This document shows positions 1-8,075 of a DNA stretch of 16,602 bases, one piece after another. A program made the translations under genes and the position numbers. The stretch's first letter is position 1. Every line of letters starts with the position of its first letter. The notes under the pieces are model-generated. The model was not told where the DNA came from. It saw nothing but the letters and a program-made list of their open reading frames with translations, and did not search any database. The DNA comes from an uncultured Mycoplasmatota bacterium (GTDB taxonomy: Bacteria; Bacillota_I; Bacilli_A; RF39; UBA660), in NCBI GenBank assembly GCA_946497375.1, contig CAMMKE010000020.1, positions 1 through 16,602 on the forward strand, given 5' to 3'.

Positions 1-11
1 TATCTCCTTTT
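1..11 (-). promoter_or_regulatory. Ribosome binding site of a gene beyond the left edge
   Basis: Read on the minus strand this is AAAAGGAGATA, a good Shine-Dalgarno sequence that ends at the window border. It lies about 30 nt after the gatB stop, so another co-oriented gene probably starts just outside and may be part of the same transcript. Its identity cannot be seen. Confidence 0.6.
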
Positions 12-40
12 GCATTTAAATTTATAAGTATTTTTATCAA

Positions 41-1459
41 TTACTTATTTAAAGCATCCTTTAACATATCACTAGCTTTTTTAGGATTAACAGCACCCTT
101 AGTCTCTTTCATTACTTGTCCCATCAAGTATTTTAAAGCTCTATCATGACCAGATTTATAGTCATTTACACTTTCACTATTATTTTCTATTACTTTGGTA
201 ATGATATCTTTAATAAAGCTGTCATCTGTAATATTTTTAATGTTAAATTCTTTTTTTAACTCCTCAAGAGTCAAATCTCTTTCCATTAGTGAATCTATTA
301 AGTCTTTAACATTTTTATTAGATAACTCTCCTTTTTCTAGAGCATCAACAACACTAACTAGTTTTTCATATGAAAGATGGGTATCAGTTATTACTTTATT
401 ATGTTTATTTAAGTATGATGAGATATCTGAAAGTAATAGATTGACAGCTGTTACATAGTTAGTTTTAAATTCTAGTAGTCCTAAGAAATAATCGTTTAAG
501 GGTCTATTATTGATTAGTTTTTCTATTTGTAGAGAACTAAGCCCTATCTCACTATATTTTTCTCTTAGTTCATCTGGAAGTAAAGGTAGAGTTTTCAAAG
601 AATCATTAATAAACTCATCAGTAAGTTCTAGATAAGGAATATCTGGTTCGATGAAGTAACGATAGTCATTTCCTGTTTCTTTAACACGCATTAGGATAGT
701 TTCGCCTAACTTATCATCAAAACGCCTTGTTTCTTCTCTAATAATGCCACCTGTTTCAAGAACTTTTTCTTGTCTTTCTATCTCTTTTTCAATAGCAAGT
801 CCAACATTATGAATAGAACCAATATTTTTAGTCTCTGTTCTTACACCAAGAATATCAGTCTTACTAATAGAAACATTAGCATCACATCTCATGCTTCCTT
901 CTTCCATTTTGCAGTCACTAATATTAGCATAAAATAACATCTCTTTTAATTTAGTAAGATAGGCCATCGCCTCTTTACCATTACTAATACTAGGAGTTGT
1001 TACTATTTCTATTAAAGGTACTCCTGCTCTATTAAAGTCTAAAAGACTTACACTACCACGATGGGCACTCTTACAAGTATCTTCTTCGATATGGATATCA
1101 GAAATACCTATTTTTTTCTTAACTCCATCTACTTCTATTTCAACATAACCATTAGTACCAATAGGAGTTCTATTCTGAGTAATCTGATAGTTCTTAGAGT
1201 TATCTGGATAAAAGTAATTTTTTCTATCAAAGTGCATTTTCCTAGTAATATCACAGTTTAGGACTTTACAGGCTCTAAGTGCTTGTCTTATTACTTCTTT
1301 ATTAAGTGTAGGTAATGTTCCAGGATAGCCTAAGTCAATTACATTAACAGAAGTATTAGTAGCCATACCATAGGCATTGGCACTATCAGAAAAAAGTTTA
1401 CTTTTACTTTTTATTTCGACATGTACTTCAAGACCAATAGTTGGAATATAGTTACTCAT
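41..1459 (-). CDS. gatB: Aspartyl/glutamyl-tRNA(Asn/Gln) amidotransferase subunit B
   Basis: This is the kinase and tRNA-binding subunit of the cytoplasmic GatCAB complex. The complex phosphorylates Glu-tRNA(Gln) or Asp-tRNA(Asn) and amidates it with ammonia delivered from GatA. The 472 aa length is normal for the family. Family signatures seen are GLEVHVEI (9-16), NYFYPDNSKNYQITQ (81-95), HIEEDTCKSAH (123-133, metal/ATP region) and DFNRAGVPLIEIVT (141-154). The helical YqeY-like tail, needed for tRNA recognition, fills roughly residues 390-472. The ATG directly follows the gatA stop with no gap, and its Shine-Dalgarno (GGGGGTG) lies in the last codons of gatA, so translation is coupled. The stop is TAA. 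It is last in the visible gatC-gatA-gatB order. Identification is secure. Confidence 0.98.
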   Translation of the reverse strand: MSNYIPTIGLEVHVEIKSKSKLFSDSANAYGMATNTSVNVIDLGYPGTLPTLNKEVIRQALRACKVLNCDITRKMHFDRKNYFYPDNSKNYQITQNRTPIGTNGYVEIEVDGVKKKIGISDIHIEEDTCKSAHRGSVSLLDFNRAGVPLIEIVTTPSISNGKEAMAYLTKLKEMLFYANISDCKMEEGSMRCDANVSISKTDILGVRTETKNIGSIHNVGLAIEKEIERQEKVLETGGIIREETRRFDDKLGETILMRVKETGNDYRYFIEPDIPYLELTDEFINDSLKTLPLLPDELREKYSEIGLSSLQIEKLINNRPLNDYFLGLLEFKTNYVTAVNLLLSDISSYLNKHNKVITDTHLSYEKLVSVVDALEKGELSNKNVKDLIDSLMERDLTLEELKKEFNIKNITDDSFIKDIITKVIENNSESVNDYKSGHDRALKYLMGQVMKETKGAVNPKKASDMLKDALNK

Positions 1460-2878
1460 TTAAAACACCCCCTCAAGAAAACTAGCAAGTTTATAAATAG
1501 TCGCTTCATCAAAGGCTTTACCAATTATATGTAGTCCAATAGGCATACCTTCACTATTTTTTCCTACAGGAATGTTTAAGCCAGGAAGTCCTGCCATATT
1601 AACAGGTATTACTAAAACATCATCCATAAAGGCTTTATGAGGGTCATCTTTGGAATTACCAAGAAGTGGAGCGACTCTTGTTGTAGTTGGTCCAATAATT
1701 AAATCATATTCTTTAAAGATACGATTAAACTCTTTAGTTATATCATCACGTACCATTAAGGCTTTATCATAATATGTTTTAGCATTCTCACCACTTAGGA
1801 TGTATGAACCTACCATAATTCTTCTTTTAACTTCATCACCAAAGCCCTCACCACGTGTTTTTCCATACATTTCATCAACACTATTTACATCACTGGCTCT
1901 AAAGCCATAACGAACACCATCAAAACGTGCTAAGTTACTACTAGCTTCAGCCATAGCGATTATCTGATAAAGGTTAACAGCTGTATCTAAGTATTGCATG
2001 TCAACAATATCGACAACTGCACCGTTTTTATCACAAAAAGAAATTACTTCTTTAATTCTTTTACTAATCTCTTCATCAACAATATCACTAACAAAGTATT
2101 TAGGTAAAGCTATTCTTAAACCTTTAATATCTTCACCAATTAGTCTTGTAAAATCTTCTTTATCTTTTTTTACACTAGTAAGGTCTCTATCATCTTCACC
2201 TACTAAGACATTTAGTAAACTAGCATTTTCATAGACAGTTCTAGTCATTGGTCCAATTTGGTCAAGACTTGATGCGAAAGCGACTAATCCATAACGTGAT
2301 ACTCTTCCATAAGTTGGCTTCATACCAACTATTCCTGTGTAACTAGCAGGTTGTCTAATACTTCCCCCAGTATCACTTCCAAGTGCTAGAGGAATAAGAC
2401 CTCCTGATACAGCACTAGCACTACCACCTGAACTACCTCCACTAACCCGTTTTTTATCATGAGGGTTTAGTGGTGAACCAAAGTAACTTGTCTCACTAGT
2501 AGACCCCATAGCAAACTCATCCATATTAGTTTTACCAATAATTAACATTTTATTTTCTCTAATTTTCTCTACAACTGTGGCATCATATATTGGTATAAAG
2601 TTTTCTAAGATATGAGAGGCACAGGTTGTCTTTAAATCTTTAGTAACAATATTATCTTTAACAGCGATAGGAATACCAAAGAAAAGATTATCAGGGTCTA
2701 CTTCACCTAATTTGCTTGCTTCTTCTCTTACTTTATCATTAATAGTAATAAAGGCATTTAAGTCTTTAGCATCTTCTATTCTACTTAAGGCTTCATCTAC
2801 TAAATCAAGAGGAGTTATTTCTTTCTTTACTAATAACTCATGTATTTTTCTTATATCTAAATCTAAATATTTACTCAT
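1460..2878 (-). CDS. gatA: Aspartyl/glutamyl-tRNA(Asn/Gln) amidotransferase subunit A
   Basis: This is the glutaminase subunit of GatCAB. It hydrolyses glutamine and channels ammonia to the active site in GatB. At 472 aa it is close to the usual length. It belongs to the amidase-signature family, and the Ser-cisSer-Lys triad can be placed: Lys74 in IAVKDN, cis-Ser149 in the VSGGSSGGSASAVSGG stretch, and the nucleophile Ser173 in DTGGSIRQPAS. Its ATG overlaps the end of gatC by 8 bp and its stop abuts the gatB ATG, so the three subunits are translationally coupled, which fits an equimolar complex. Presence of the complex implies that this organism makes Gln-tRNA and/or Asn-tRNA by the indirect transamidation route. 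Identification is secure. Confidence 0.98.
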   Translation of the reverse strand: MSKYLDLDIRKIHELLVKKEITPLDLVDEALSRIEDAKDLNAFITINDKVREEASKLGEVDPDNLFFGIPIAVKDNIVTKDLKTTCASHILENFIPIYDATVVEKIRENKMLIIGKTNMDEFAMGSTSETSYFGSPLNPHDKKRVSGGSSGGSASAVSGGLIPLALGSDTGGSIRQPASYTGIVGMKPTYGRVSRYGLVAFASSLDQIGPMTRTVYENASLLNVLVGEDDRDLTSVKKDKEDFTRLIGEDIKGLRIALPKYFVSDIVDEEISKRIKEVISFCDKNGAVVDIVDMQYLDTAVNLYQIIAMAEASSNLARFDGVRYGFRASDVNSVDEMYGKTRGEGFGDEVKRRIMVGSYILSGENAKTYYDKALMVRDDITKEFNRIFKEYDLIIGPTTTRVAPLLGNSKDDPHKAFMDDVLVIPVNMAGLPGLNIPVGKNSEGMPIGLHIIGKAFDEATIYKLASFLEGVF

Positions 2879-3164
2879 TAATCATCACCGGCACTTCTAT
2901 AAAACTTCCATTCTTTTTAGGAGCATTTATTGTCGCATCTTTTGCACTTAACATACTTCCTACTACATCTTCTCTTAATCTAGTAACTTCTTCTATTGGT
3001 GTATACATCATCTCATCATCATAGTCTTTAACACTTTTTATCTTATCTATATCATCCATTAGTACTTTAAGTTGTACTCTAAACTTCTCTATTTCTTCTT
3101 CTGTTAAAGAAATACGAGCTAGATAAGCAACATGTAGTACTTCTTCTCTACTTAATCTATCCAT
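2871..3164 (-). CDS. gatC: Aspartyl/glutamyl-tRNA(Asn/Gln) amidotransferase subunit C
   Basis: This is the small subunit that wraps around GatA and GatB and stabilises the complex. At 97 aa it has the normal size for the family, with the typical N-terminal helix pair (SREEVLHVAYLARISLTEEE) and the C-terminal LREDVV region that docks on the other subunits. The ATG has a strong Shine-Dalgarno (AAAAGGAGGAAC). It is first in gatC-gatA-gatB and overlaps gatA by 8 bp. An extended -10 promoter lies immediately upstream, so the operon starts here. Confidence 0.96.
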   Translation of the reverse strand: MDRLSREEVLHVAYLARISLTEEEIEKFRVQLKVLMDDIDKIKSVKDYDDEMMYTPIEEVTRLREDVVGSMLSAKDATINAPKKNGSFIEVPVMINE

Positions 3165-3188
3165 AGTTCCTCCTTTTCTTACTAGCTT

Positions 3189-3197
3189 ATTATAGCA
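3189..3197 (-). promoter_or_regulatory. Extended -10 promoter of the gatCAB operon
   Basis: The minus strand reads TGCTATAAT, a perfect extended -10 element. The 16-18 nt position upstream has only a T-rich -35, which fits an extended -10 promoter. Transcription would start near 3182, giving a leader of about 18 nt that contains the gatC Shine-Dalgarno. It lies just outside the end of the preceding gene (stop at 3236). Confidence 0.65.
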
Positions 3198-3235
3198 TAG
3201 TTTAGAAATTAAAAAAAGTAATAGTACTTATATTG

Positions 3236-3829
3236 CTATACTTTCCTATTACCTAATTTTAAAACTCTTTCATTCGCTTTCGCAATTTCTTCTTTTCTTT
3301 TATAATCATTTTCTAAAGCTATTTCAAGAAAATACTTTTGATCTAAAAAACGTTCAACTTTATAAAAATCTCTATTCTTCTCTAATTCATCTAACTCTCT
3401 TTTAATTATTTCATCTTTAACATAATTTTCTTTATATTCAAAGTTAAATATTTGTAAATATTCTTCTAAAGCTTTTAAATAATCTGGACTATTATTTTCC
3501 CTTAAAAATGTATCTATTTCCTTAAAACTAATTATATCCTGGTCATAATTAATAGATGTTAATGGTTTAATAAACGGACTTTCTTGTAAATATATTTTAT
3601 AAGTAGCAGGATAAACTTTCTTTCCTATCTTTCTTTTATCCTTTAATTTAATTTTTCTTAAATAATTATCATTAACTGGTATTAATCTATCAGTTATATC
3701 AACTACTCTATTACCAAAGCTTGTAGAGATTTTTTCTGTAATAAGATTAAAATCACTTTCTAAATAACTAATGTTATATAAACTTAAAACTCCTTTATTA
3801 GGTAAATAAAATTCTTTTTTAATTTCCAT
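3236..3829 (-). CDS. Hypothetical protein, tandem paralog 1
   Basis: I do not recognise this family. The 197 aa protein is charged and rich in Lys, Glu, Tyr and Asn, with no signal peptide or membrane segment visible, so it is probably cytoplasmic and largely helical. It is a tandem paralog of the gene just upstream (3842-4528). Both open with MEI(K/R)KEFYLPNKG and the shared block Y(N/D)ISYLESDFNL. Both carry a block with FNFEY at about residues 121-154, and both end with a helix of the form (R/S)NER(V/I)LKLG. The region between about residues 37 and 95 shows little similarity and differs in length. The start is clear: AAAAGGAGAAAATT before ATG, nearly identical to the paralog's site. The stop is TAG. 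The gap to the paralog is only 12 bp, so they are co-transcribed. Confidence 0.85.
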   Translation of the reverse strand: MEIKKEFYLPNKGVLSLYNISYLESDFNLITEKISTSFGNRVVDITDRLIPVNDNYLRKIKLKDKRKIGKKVYPATYKIYLQESPFIKPLTSINYDQDIISFKEIDTFLRENNSPDYLKALEEYLQIFNFEYKENYVKDEIIKRELDELEKNRDFYKVERFLDQKYFLEIALENDYKRKEEIAKANERVLKLGNRKV

Positions 3830-3841
3830 AATTTTCTCCTT

Positions 3842-4528
3842 TTATTTATTAATACAACCTAATTTTAAAATTCTTTCATTAGATTTCGCCATTTCCTGTT
3901 TTCTATGATACTCTTCTTCTATCTGTTTTTCAAGAGAATACTTATTACTAAATAGATTACTAAAATCACTCTTAATTATTTGATTTAACTCTTCTTTAAT
4001 TAAATCTTCTTTAGAATAAACTTCTCTATATTCAAAATTAAAAACTTTTAAATATTCTCTTAGATATTTTTGATATTTATCTATATTATCACTATTTAAG
4101 AAACTAGCAATTTTATCAAAGGTAACAATATTAGTAGGAAATGTTAGTCCATATAGACTTTCTTGATAAGTTATAGAATTAGTATTAATTTGGTTAAATA
4201 ACTGTAAATAAGACTGGTAATTATAATCAATAGGAGTTAAATATTCTATAAATTCATCTTCTAGCATAGTATCTTTAAACATATAAAATGGTTTTTCCTT
4301 CTTTTCTTCACTTCTTGTTTTTAAATCAGAAAAAATCATTTTCAAATCATTATCTTTAAATGAAGGCAATTTACTATTAATAGAATTATAAAGTTCTTTA
4401 GAAGCCTCACATTTTAAACTATCAGAAATATTTTTTATAACTAAATTAAAATCACTTTCTAAATAACTTATATCATATAAACTTAAAATTCCTTTATTAG
4501 GTAAATAAAATTCTTTTCTAATTTCCAT
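3842..4528 (-). CDS. Hypothetical protein, tandem paralog 2
   Basis: This 228 aa protein of unknown function is the longer member of the tandem pair with 3236-3829. The N-terminal 37 residues and the C-terminal third align well with the neighbour (LKVFNFEYRE against LQIFNFEYKE; NERILKLG against NERVLKLG). The central part is about 30 residues longer and Tyr/Ser/Asn-rich, and does not align by eye. No signal peptide, membrane helix or catalytic motif is visible. The ATG follows AAAAGGAGAAAATC. A candidate -10 (TATAAT, 4557-4562) lies 28 nt upstream. The pair may have arisen by gene duplication followed by rapid change of the centre, but no function can be given. Confidence 0.85.
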   Translation of the reverse strand: MEIRKEFYLPNKGILSLYDISYLESDFNLVIKNISDSLKCEASKELYNSINSKLPSFKDNDLKMIFSDLKTRSEEKKEKPFYMFKDTMLEDEFIEYLTPIDYNYQSYLQLFNQINTNSITYQESLYGLTFPTNIVTFDKIASFLNSDNIDKYQKYLREYLKVFNFEYREVYSKEDLIKEELNQIIKSDFSNLFSNKYSLEKQIEEEYHRKQEMAKSNERILKLGCINK

Positions 4529-4556
4529 GATTTTCTCCTTTTATTTATAAATATCC

Positions 4557-4562
4557 ATTATA
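4557..4562 (-). promoter_or_regulatory. Possible -10 element for the tandem paralog pair
   Basis: TATAAT on the minus strand, between the end of the broken zinc-ribbon gene and the start at 4528. There is no convincing -35 at 16-18 nt and no TG extension, so this is a weak call resting on a perfect -10 and on position. Confidence 0.35.
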
Positions 4563-4571
4563 CCGTTTCTA

Positions 4572-4818
4572 TTACTTAATAATATTTGATACTCTTTTTA
4601 AAACTTCTTTATTTTCAACGATTTCTTCTATATCTTCATACTCACTTAACTCTGTAAAATCATCTATAGAGTGAATATAACTACGTTTTAAATAGCTGTT
4701 ACCACCATCTACACTACAACAACCGCATTTACAACTAACAAAGTCGTGAGGGTATTTTGAAACTATAATATCTTGGCACCAAATTACACTTTATTGAGTT
4801 TTTAGTAATTCTTTTCAT
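4572..4818 (-). pseudogene. Frameshifted small zinc-ribbon protein (DUF7695-like)
   Basis: An ATG at 4818 with a good Shine-Dalgarno (GAGGTG, 7 nt away) opens MKRITKNSIKCN. The frame then goes wrong in a TTT run (minus strand, forward 4781-4783) and meets TAG 27 codons from the start. Removing one T restores an 81 aa frame ending at TAA (4572). This reads CNWC at 11-14, then SKYPHDFVSCKCG, then SVDGG and SYLKR. The arrangement CxxC, HDF, CxCG, VDGG, Y-x-x-R followed by an acidic tail is the layout I know for the small DUF7695 family, a probable zinc ribbon of unknown role. Both halves agree with one family, so a single-base insertion (real or a sequence error) explains it. It lies 54 nt after the radical SAM gene in the same orientation. 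The family assignment is from memory. Confidence 0.75.
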
Positions 4819-4872
4819 TTCTTAACACCTCATTTAAATATTTATATTGTAAATAAAATATTTATTCTAAAA

Positions 4873-5993
4873 TTAATTATATACATACCCTTCTCCATTT
4901 ATTTTAATTATTTTTCCTCTTTTCTTTAAAACCTTTGAATATATTCTAGTATGTTCTTCAATTTTTTCAGAACTTAATTGTGGAAAAGAATTTGAATTAA
5001 TAAAAGGAGAATTAGTATATCTATTTATATCTACCCTATATGGATCTAATTGTTCTAACACATCCAAAGTTCTTTTTACATCTTCTATATTTTCAGTAGG
5101 AAAGCCAGAGATAATATTCAAATATAATTTTTTATATTGATATTTTCTTATATTTGTTACAAACTCAATTATCTCATCACTTGTAAACCCTTTCCTAATA
5201 AGGTTTAATATTCTATCACTACCTGACTCTAACGATCCACATAGTTCTCTAACTTTTGAACTTTCTCTAATGTATTTTTCAAAATCGTTTTTTATCGCAT
5301 CTTTAAATGAAAAACCAGATAAACTAACACTTTTAATATTCTTTTTGTCCTCTAAATATTTAATTAATTCTTTTAGCATATAATCATTATAAAGATCAAG
5401 ACCATATTGACATATATTTGTTGCTTTTAAAATAAGTTCTGAATAATTTTGTTCGTCTATAATATCAATATATTCTTTAACCTCATTTATATCAGCACTT
5501 TTTAAAGGCATTTTTTGAAAACTTACCTTACAAAAAGAACAATTATTTTGACATCCTGTCGCTAAATACATTACTGCTGTTTTTCCGTCTCCATAAACAA
5601 ATCCAAAATCATTCTCATCTAAATCGCCATAAAAATCTTTTGAAATTAACTTAAGTAACATATTAGGCTTAGTATTAGGAATAATATAATCTATATGTTT
5701 ATTTAGCCATTTTTTATACGTATTTAATTCAGGATTATCTATAAACTCTCTAGTAAGGCATCCTGTTAAATAAACTTCTGCTTTCTCTTTTTTATCTTTT
5801 AATACAGAACTAATATAGTTAAGAGTGTATAAAATATGAAATTTTGTACAACTACAAGTACTAGCAAAAATTATTTTATCTGCTTCTTTAACATTATCAG
5901 TAATTTGGAAATTTTCTAATAATTTATTGTATATATATATGTATATTGATAATTTAAACCACAATTTATATCATTTCCAATAAAAATTTTCAT
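4873..5993 (-). CDS. Radical SAM methylthiotransferase-like protein, 5' end out of frame at an AT repeat
   Basis: This resembles MiaB/RimO-type methylthiotransferases, which use two iron-sulfur clusters to thiomethylate tRNA or ribosomal protein. The radical SAM triad is CQNNCSFC, and later blocks SLESGSDRILNLIRKG and GFPTENIEDV fit the family. The auxiliary-cluster domain shows its second and third cysteines in FASTCSCT and VYLTGCL. The first cysteine is missing from the continuous frame, which opens only at a poor TTG (5964). An ATG at 5993 overlaps the stop of the U32 gene (ATGA), has a GGGGGGAAAG ribosome site, and encodes MKIFIGNDINCGLN, supplying that cysteine. It runs out of frame at an (AT)5 repeat (forward 5931-5940). 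One AT unit fewer joins both parts into 372 aa. No TRAM domain is visible at the C-terminus, so the substrate is uncertain. The gene may be broken, switchable or misread. Confidence 0.8.
5930..5940. repeat. AT dinucleotide repeat at the frameshift point
   Basis: Eleven alternating bases, (AT)5 plus one T, lie within the 5' end of the radical SAM gene. With five units the upstream ATG (5993) is out of frame and ends at TAG; with four units it is in frame with the rest. Gain or loss of three units would keep the given phase, so only some lengths restore it. Confidence 0.8.
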
Positions 5994-7987
5994 AACTTTC
6001 CCCCCATAAAATAAACATTATCAAACTCTAACTCTTTCTCATCTAAATTAATGCTATAACTGGAATTAATATGAGTACATCTTCCATCAAAATATACTTT
6101 AAACTTATCATTTCTTACATTACCTAAAGTATAAGGAGTATCTTTATCTATATTTAAGATATTACCTTTAATTAACATTATTTCTACATAACCTTTAGTT
6201 TTAATAATTAAGGGAATATTACCAAACCTTTTTCTAATAGATTCTATTAAGTCTTTTAACTCTATATTATTAAGCTCTACTGATAAAGTAATGGCTTTAT
6301 ATCCTAACTTATAAAGATAATAGGCAGTATATGAATTAAAGACATTTAAATGATATGAGGCGATTACATCAGCAGTTGGTCTAAATAAATTACTAACAAT
6401 ACTTTTATCTTTTAAAACATCTTTTAGATAAAATGGATTTCTTTCTACTTCCTTGTAACTATCTAAGTCTATTATCTCTTTAGTATTTATTTTATCAAAA
6501 GTTACTTCTTTAATAATAGGTTCTTTATAATCATTAAGACGCTCTCCTATTAATCTTTCTGATAAAGTTCTTCTTGCAATATTTAAATCACCTATTCTAA
6601 TAAAGATATCTTCATCCATATCTATATTTATATGTTTAGTAATAAATGGAGTATTACCTAACTTTTCTAACTGACTAATTAATCTATCTTTAGATATAGG
6701 ATTATTAATAGATTTCTCTACTATGCTACCTCTATAAGTAACTGTATGTTTTAAATCACTAAAAGTTAGAACAAACTCTTCTCCTACTTTGGCTTTTACA
6801 TCTATATTAATAGGTACTTTTCTTGTAATGGTAAAATCTGTTATTTCAAGAGATTTATCTGTAGTCTTTCTAACTTCATCTAGACTAGTTAATTTAACTT
6901 TATTATCGACTTCAACTATTTGTTTAGAGTTACCTTTATTAATTAAATTATCTTTCATGTCATAGAGATAATTAACAATCATTCCTTTATTACTTTCCCT
7001 AAATCTAATACCATCTCCTTGTAATAAAGTTTTATCTAATTCTATTCTAATTCTCTCATCATTGACATCTATAACTTTACCTAAATGTCTTCCTAAATGA
7101 TTAGGACTTTTTTTATTAATTAAATCTTCATCATTAAATAAATGTCCTTTAGTAAAACCTCTATAAAACATACTCTTTAAGTCTTCTAAATCTTTAGTAG
7201 AAAGTTCTTCCCCATCAAGTATTTTACGATAATACTTAGTAATAAAACCTACATAAGATGGGCTTTTCATTCTTCCTTCTATTTTAAGACTAACAACATT
7301 ACGAGGTAACTTCTTAATACCTGCAGAAGTATTTAACTCTTTCATAGATAAGAGATATCCTTCATCAATTAGAGTTTTATCTTTATATAATTTATAAGGA
7401 AGTCTACAACTACCAACACATTCTCCTCTATTACCACTTCTACCTCCTAACATTGAGCTAAAAAGGCAGTTACCAGAATAACTTACACATAAGGCTCCAT
7501 GAATAAAGACTTCTAGTTCTATAGGTATATCTATTTGTCTTATCTCATCTATACTCATTTCTCTTGGAAGCACTACTCTTTTTACTCCCATAACATAAAG
7601 AAGTTTAATAGTCTCATAACTACTACTATTAACTTGAGTAGAAGCATGTATTACTAGATTAGGATACTTTTCTAGACATAAAGATATCATACCAAAGTCT
7701 TGCATTAAAATAGCATCTACTCCTAGATTATATAAAAACTCTACTTCTTTAAGAAAATCTTCCACTTCATTTTCTTTTACTAAAGTGTTCATCGTTACAT
7801 ATATCTTAATGCCATAGATTTTACCTAGTTTTAAGACTGTTTTTAACTCATCCTCTGTAAAGTTTTTAGCATAACTCCTTGCCCCAAACATTTTACCTGA
7901 TAAATAGACTGCATCTGCCCCATTATTAAGTGCCGCATAAAATGAATTTATATCTCCTGCTGGTACTAATAGTTCCATAAATATCAC
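5990..7987 (-). CDS. U32 family protein, RlhA-like RNA hydroxylase with DUF3656-type domain
   Basis: Proteins of this family were first called collagenase-like peptidases, but characterised members (RlhA, TrhP, UbiU/V) are Fe-S enzymes that hydroxylate 23S rRNA, tRNA U34 or quinones using prephenate-derived or O2-independent chemistry. The N-terminal barrel starts MELLVPAGD. The U32 signature EVFIHGALCVSYSGNCLFSS spans 159-178, and four cysteines (167, 174, 190, 194) fit the cluster ligands. At 665 aa with a long second half it matches the RlhA layout better than the shorter YrrN/YrrO type. The first codon of the longest frame is GTG; I prefer the ATG at 7978 (Met4), because GTGAT in front looks like the 3' part of the Shine-Dalgarno and homologs start MELL. 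The stop is TGA, overlapping the next ATG. A promoter lies at 8016-8044. The exact substrate is not determined. Confidence 0.9.
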   Translation of the reverse strand: MIFMELLVPAGDINSFYAALNNGADAVYLSGKMFGARSYAKNFTEDELKTVLKLGKIYGIKIYVTMNTLVKENEVEDFLKEVEFLYNLGVDAILMQDFGMISLCLEKYPNLVIHASTQVNSSSYETIKLLYVMGVKRVVLPREMSIDEIRQIDIPIELEVFIHGALCVSYSGNCLFSSMLGGRSGNRGECVGSCRLPYKLYKDKTLIDEGYLLSMKELNTSAGIKKLPRNVVSLKIEGRMKSPSYVGFITKYYRKILDGEELSTKDLEDLKSMFYRGFTKGHLFNDEDLINKKSPNHLGRHLGKVIDVNDERIRIELDKTLLQGDGIRFRESNKGMIVNYLYDMKDNLINKGNSKQIVEVDNKVKLTSLDEVRKTTDKSLEITDFTITRKVPINIDVKAKVGEEFVLTFSDLKHTVTYRGSIVEKSINNPISKDRLISQLEKLGNTPFITKHINIDMDEDIFIRIGDLNIARRTLSERLIGERLNDYKEPIIKEVTFDKINTKEIIDLDSYKEVERNPFYLKDVLKDKSIVSNLFRPTADVIASYHLNVFNSYTAYYLYKLGYKAITLSVELNNIELKDLIESIRKRFGNIPLIIKTKGYVEIMLIKGNILNIDKDTPYTLGNVRNDKFKVYFDGRCTHINSSYSINLDEKELEFDNVYFMGGKL

Positions 7988-8015
7988 TGTCTTTCTATTA
8001 ATTTAATACATTTAT

Positions 8016-8044
8016 ATCATACAAGATATTAATAATTTAGACAA
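8016..8044 (-). promoter_or_regulatory. Promoter of the U32 / radical SAM transcript
   Basis: The minus strand has TTGTCT (8039-8044), a 17 nt spacer and TATGAT (8016-8021), a good sigma-A match. It lies directly after the terminator at 8045-8075 and would start transcription near 8009, about 30 nt before the preferred ATG. Confidence 0.65.
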
Positions 8045-8075
8045 GAAAAAAGTACTAAGAGTTATCTTAATACTT
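8045..8075 (-). terminator. Intrinsic terminator after the interrupted membrane-protein gene
   Basis: On the minus strand AAGTATTAAGA and TCTTAGTACTT form an 11 bp stem (one G-U pair) around a TAAC loop, followed by a T run (TTTTCTT). The stem begins inside the last codons of the upstream gene and contains its TAA stop. It separates that gene from the U32 promoter. Confidence 0.8.

Noticed and set aside
195..458. Plus-strand open frames opposite gatB, gatA, the restriction gene and others
   Set aside because: They lie antisense within strongly supported genes, lack ribosome sites, and are low-complexity Ser/Leu/Ile sequences typical of shadows.
4873..5964. TTG at 5964 as the true start of the radical SAM gene
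   Set aside because: TTG is rare, has no good ribosome site, and gives a protein that lacks the first cluster cysteine and starts with a run of repeat-encoded Tyr and Ile. The ATG at 5993 is better in every respect apart from frame.
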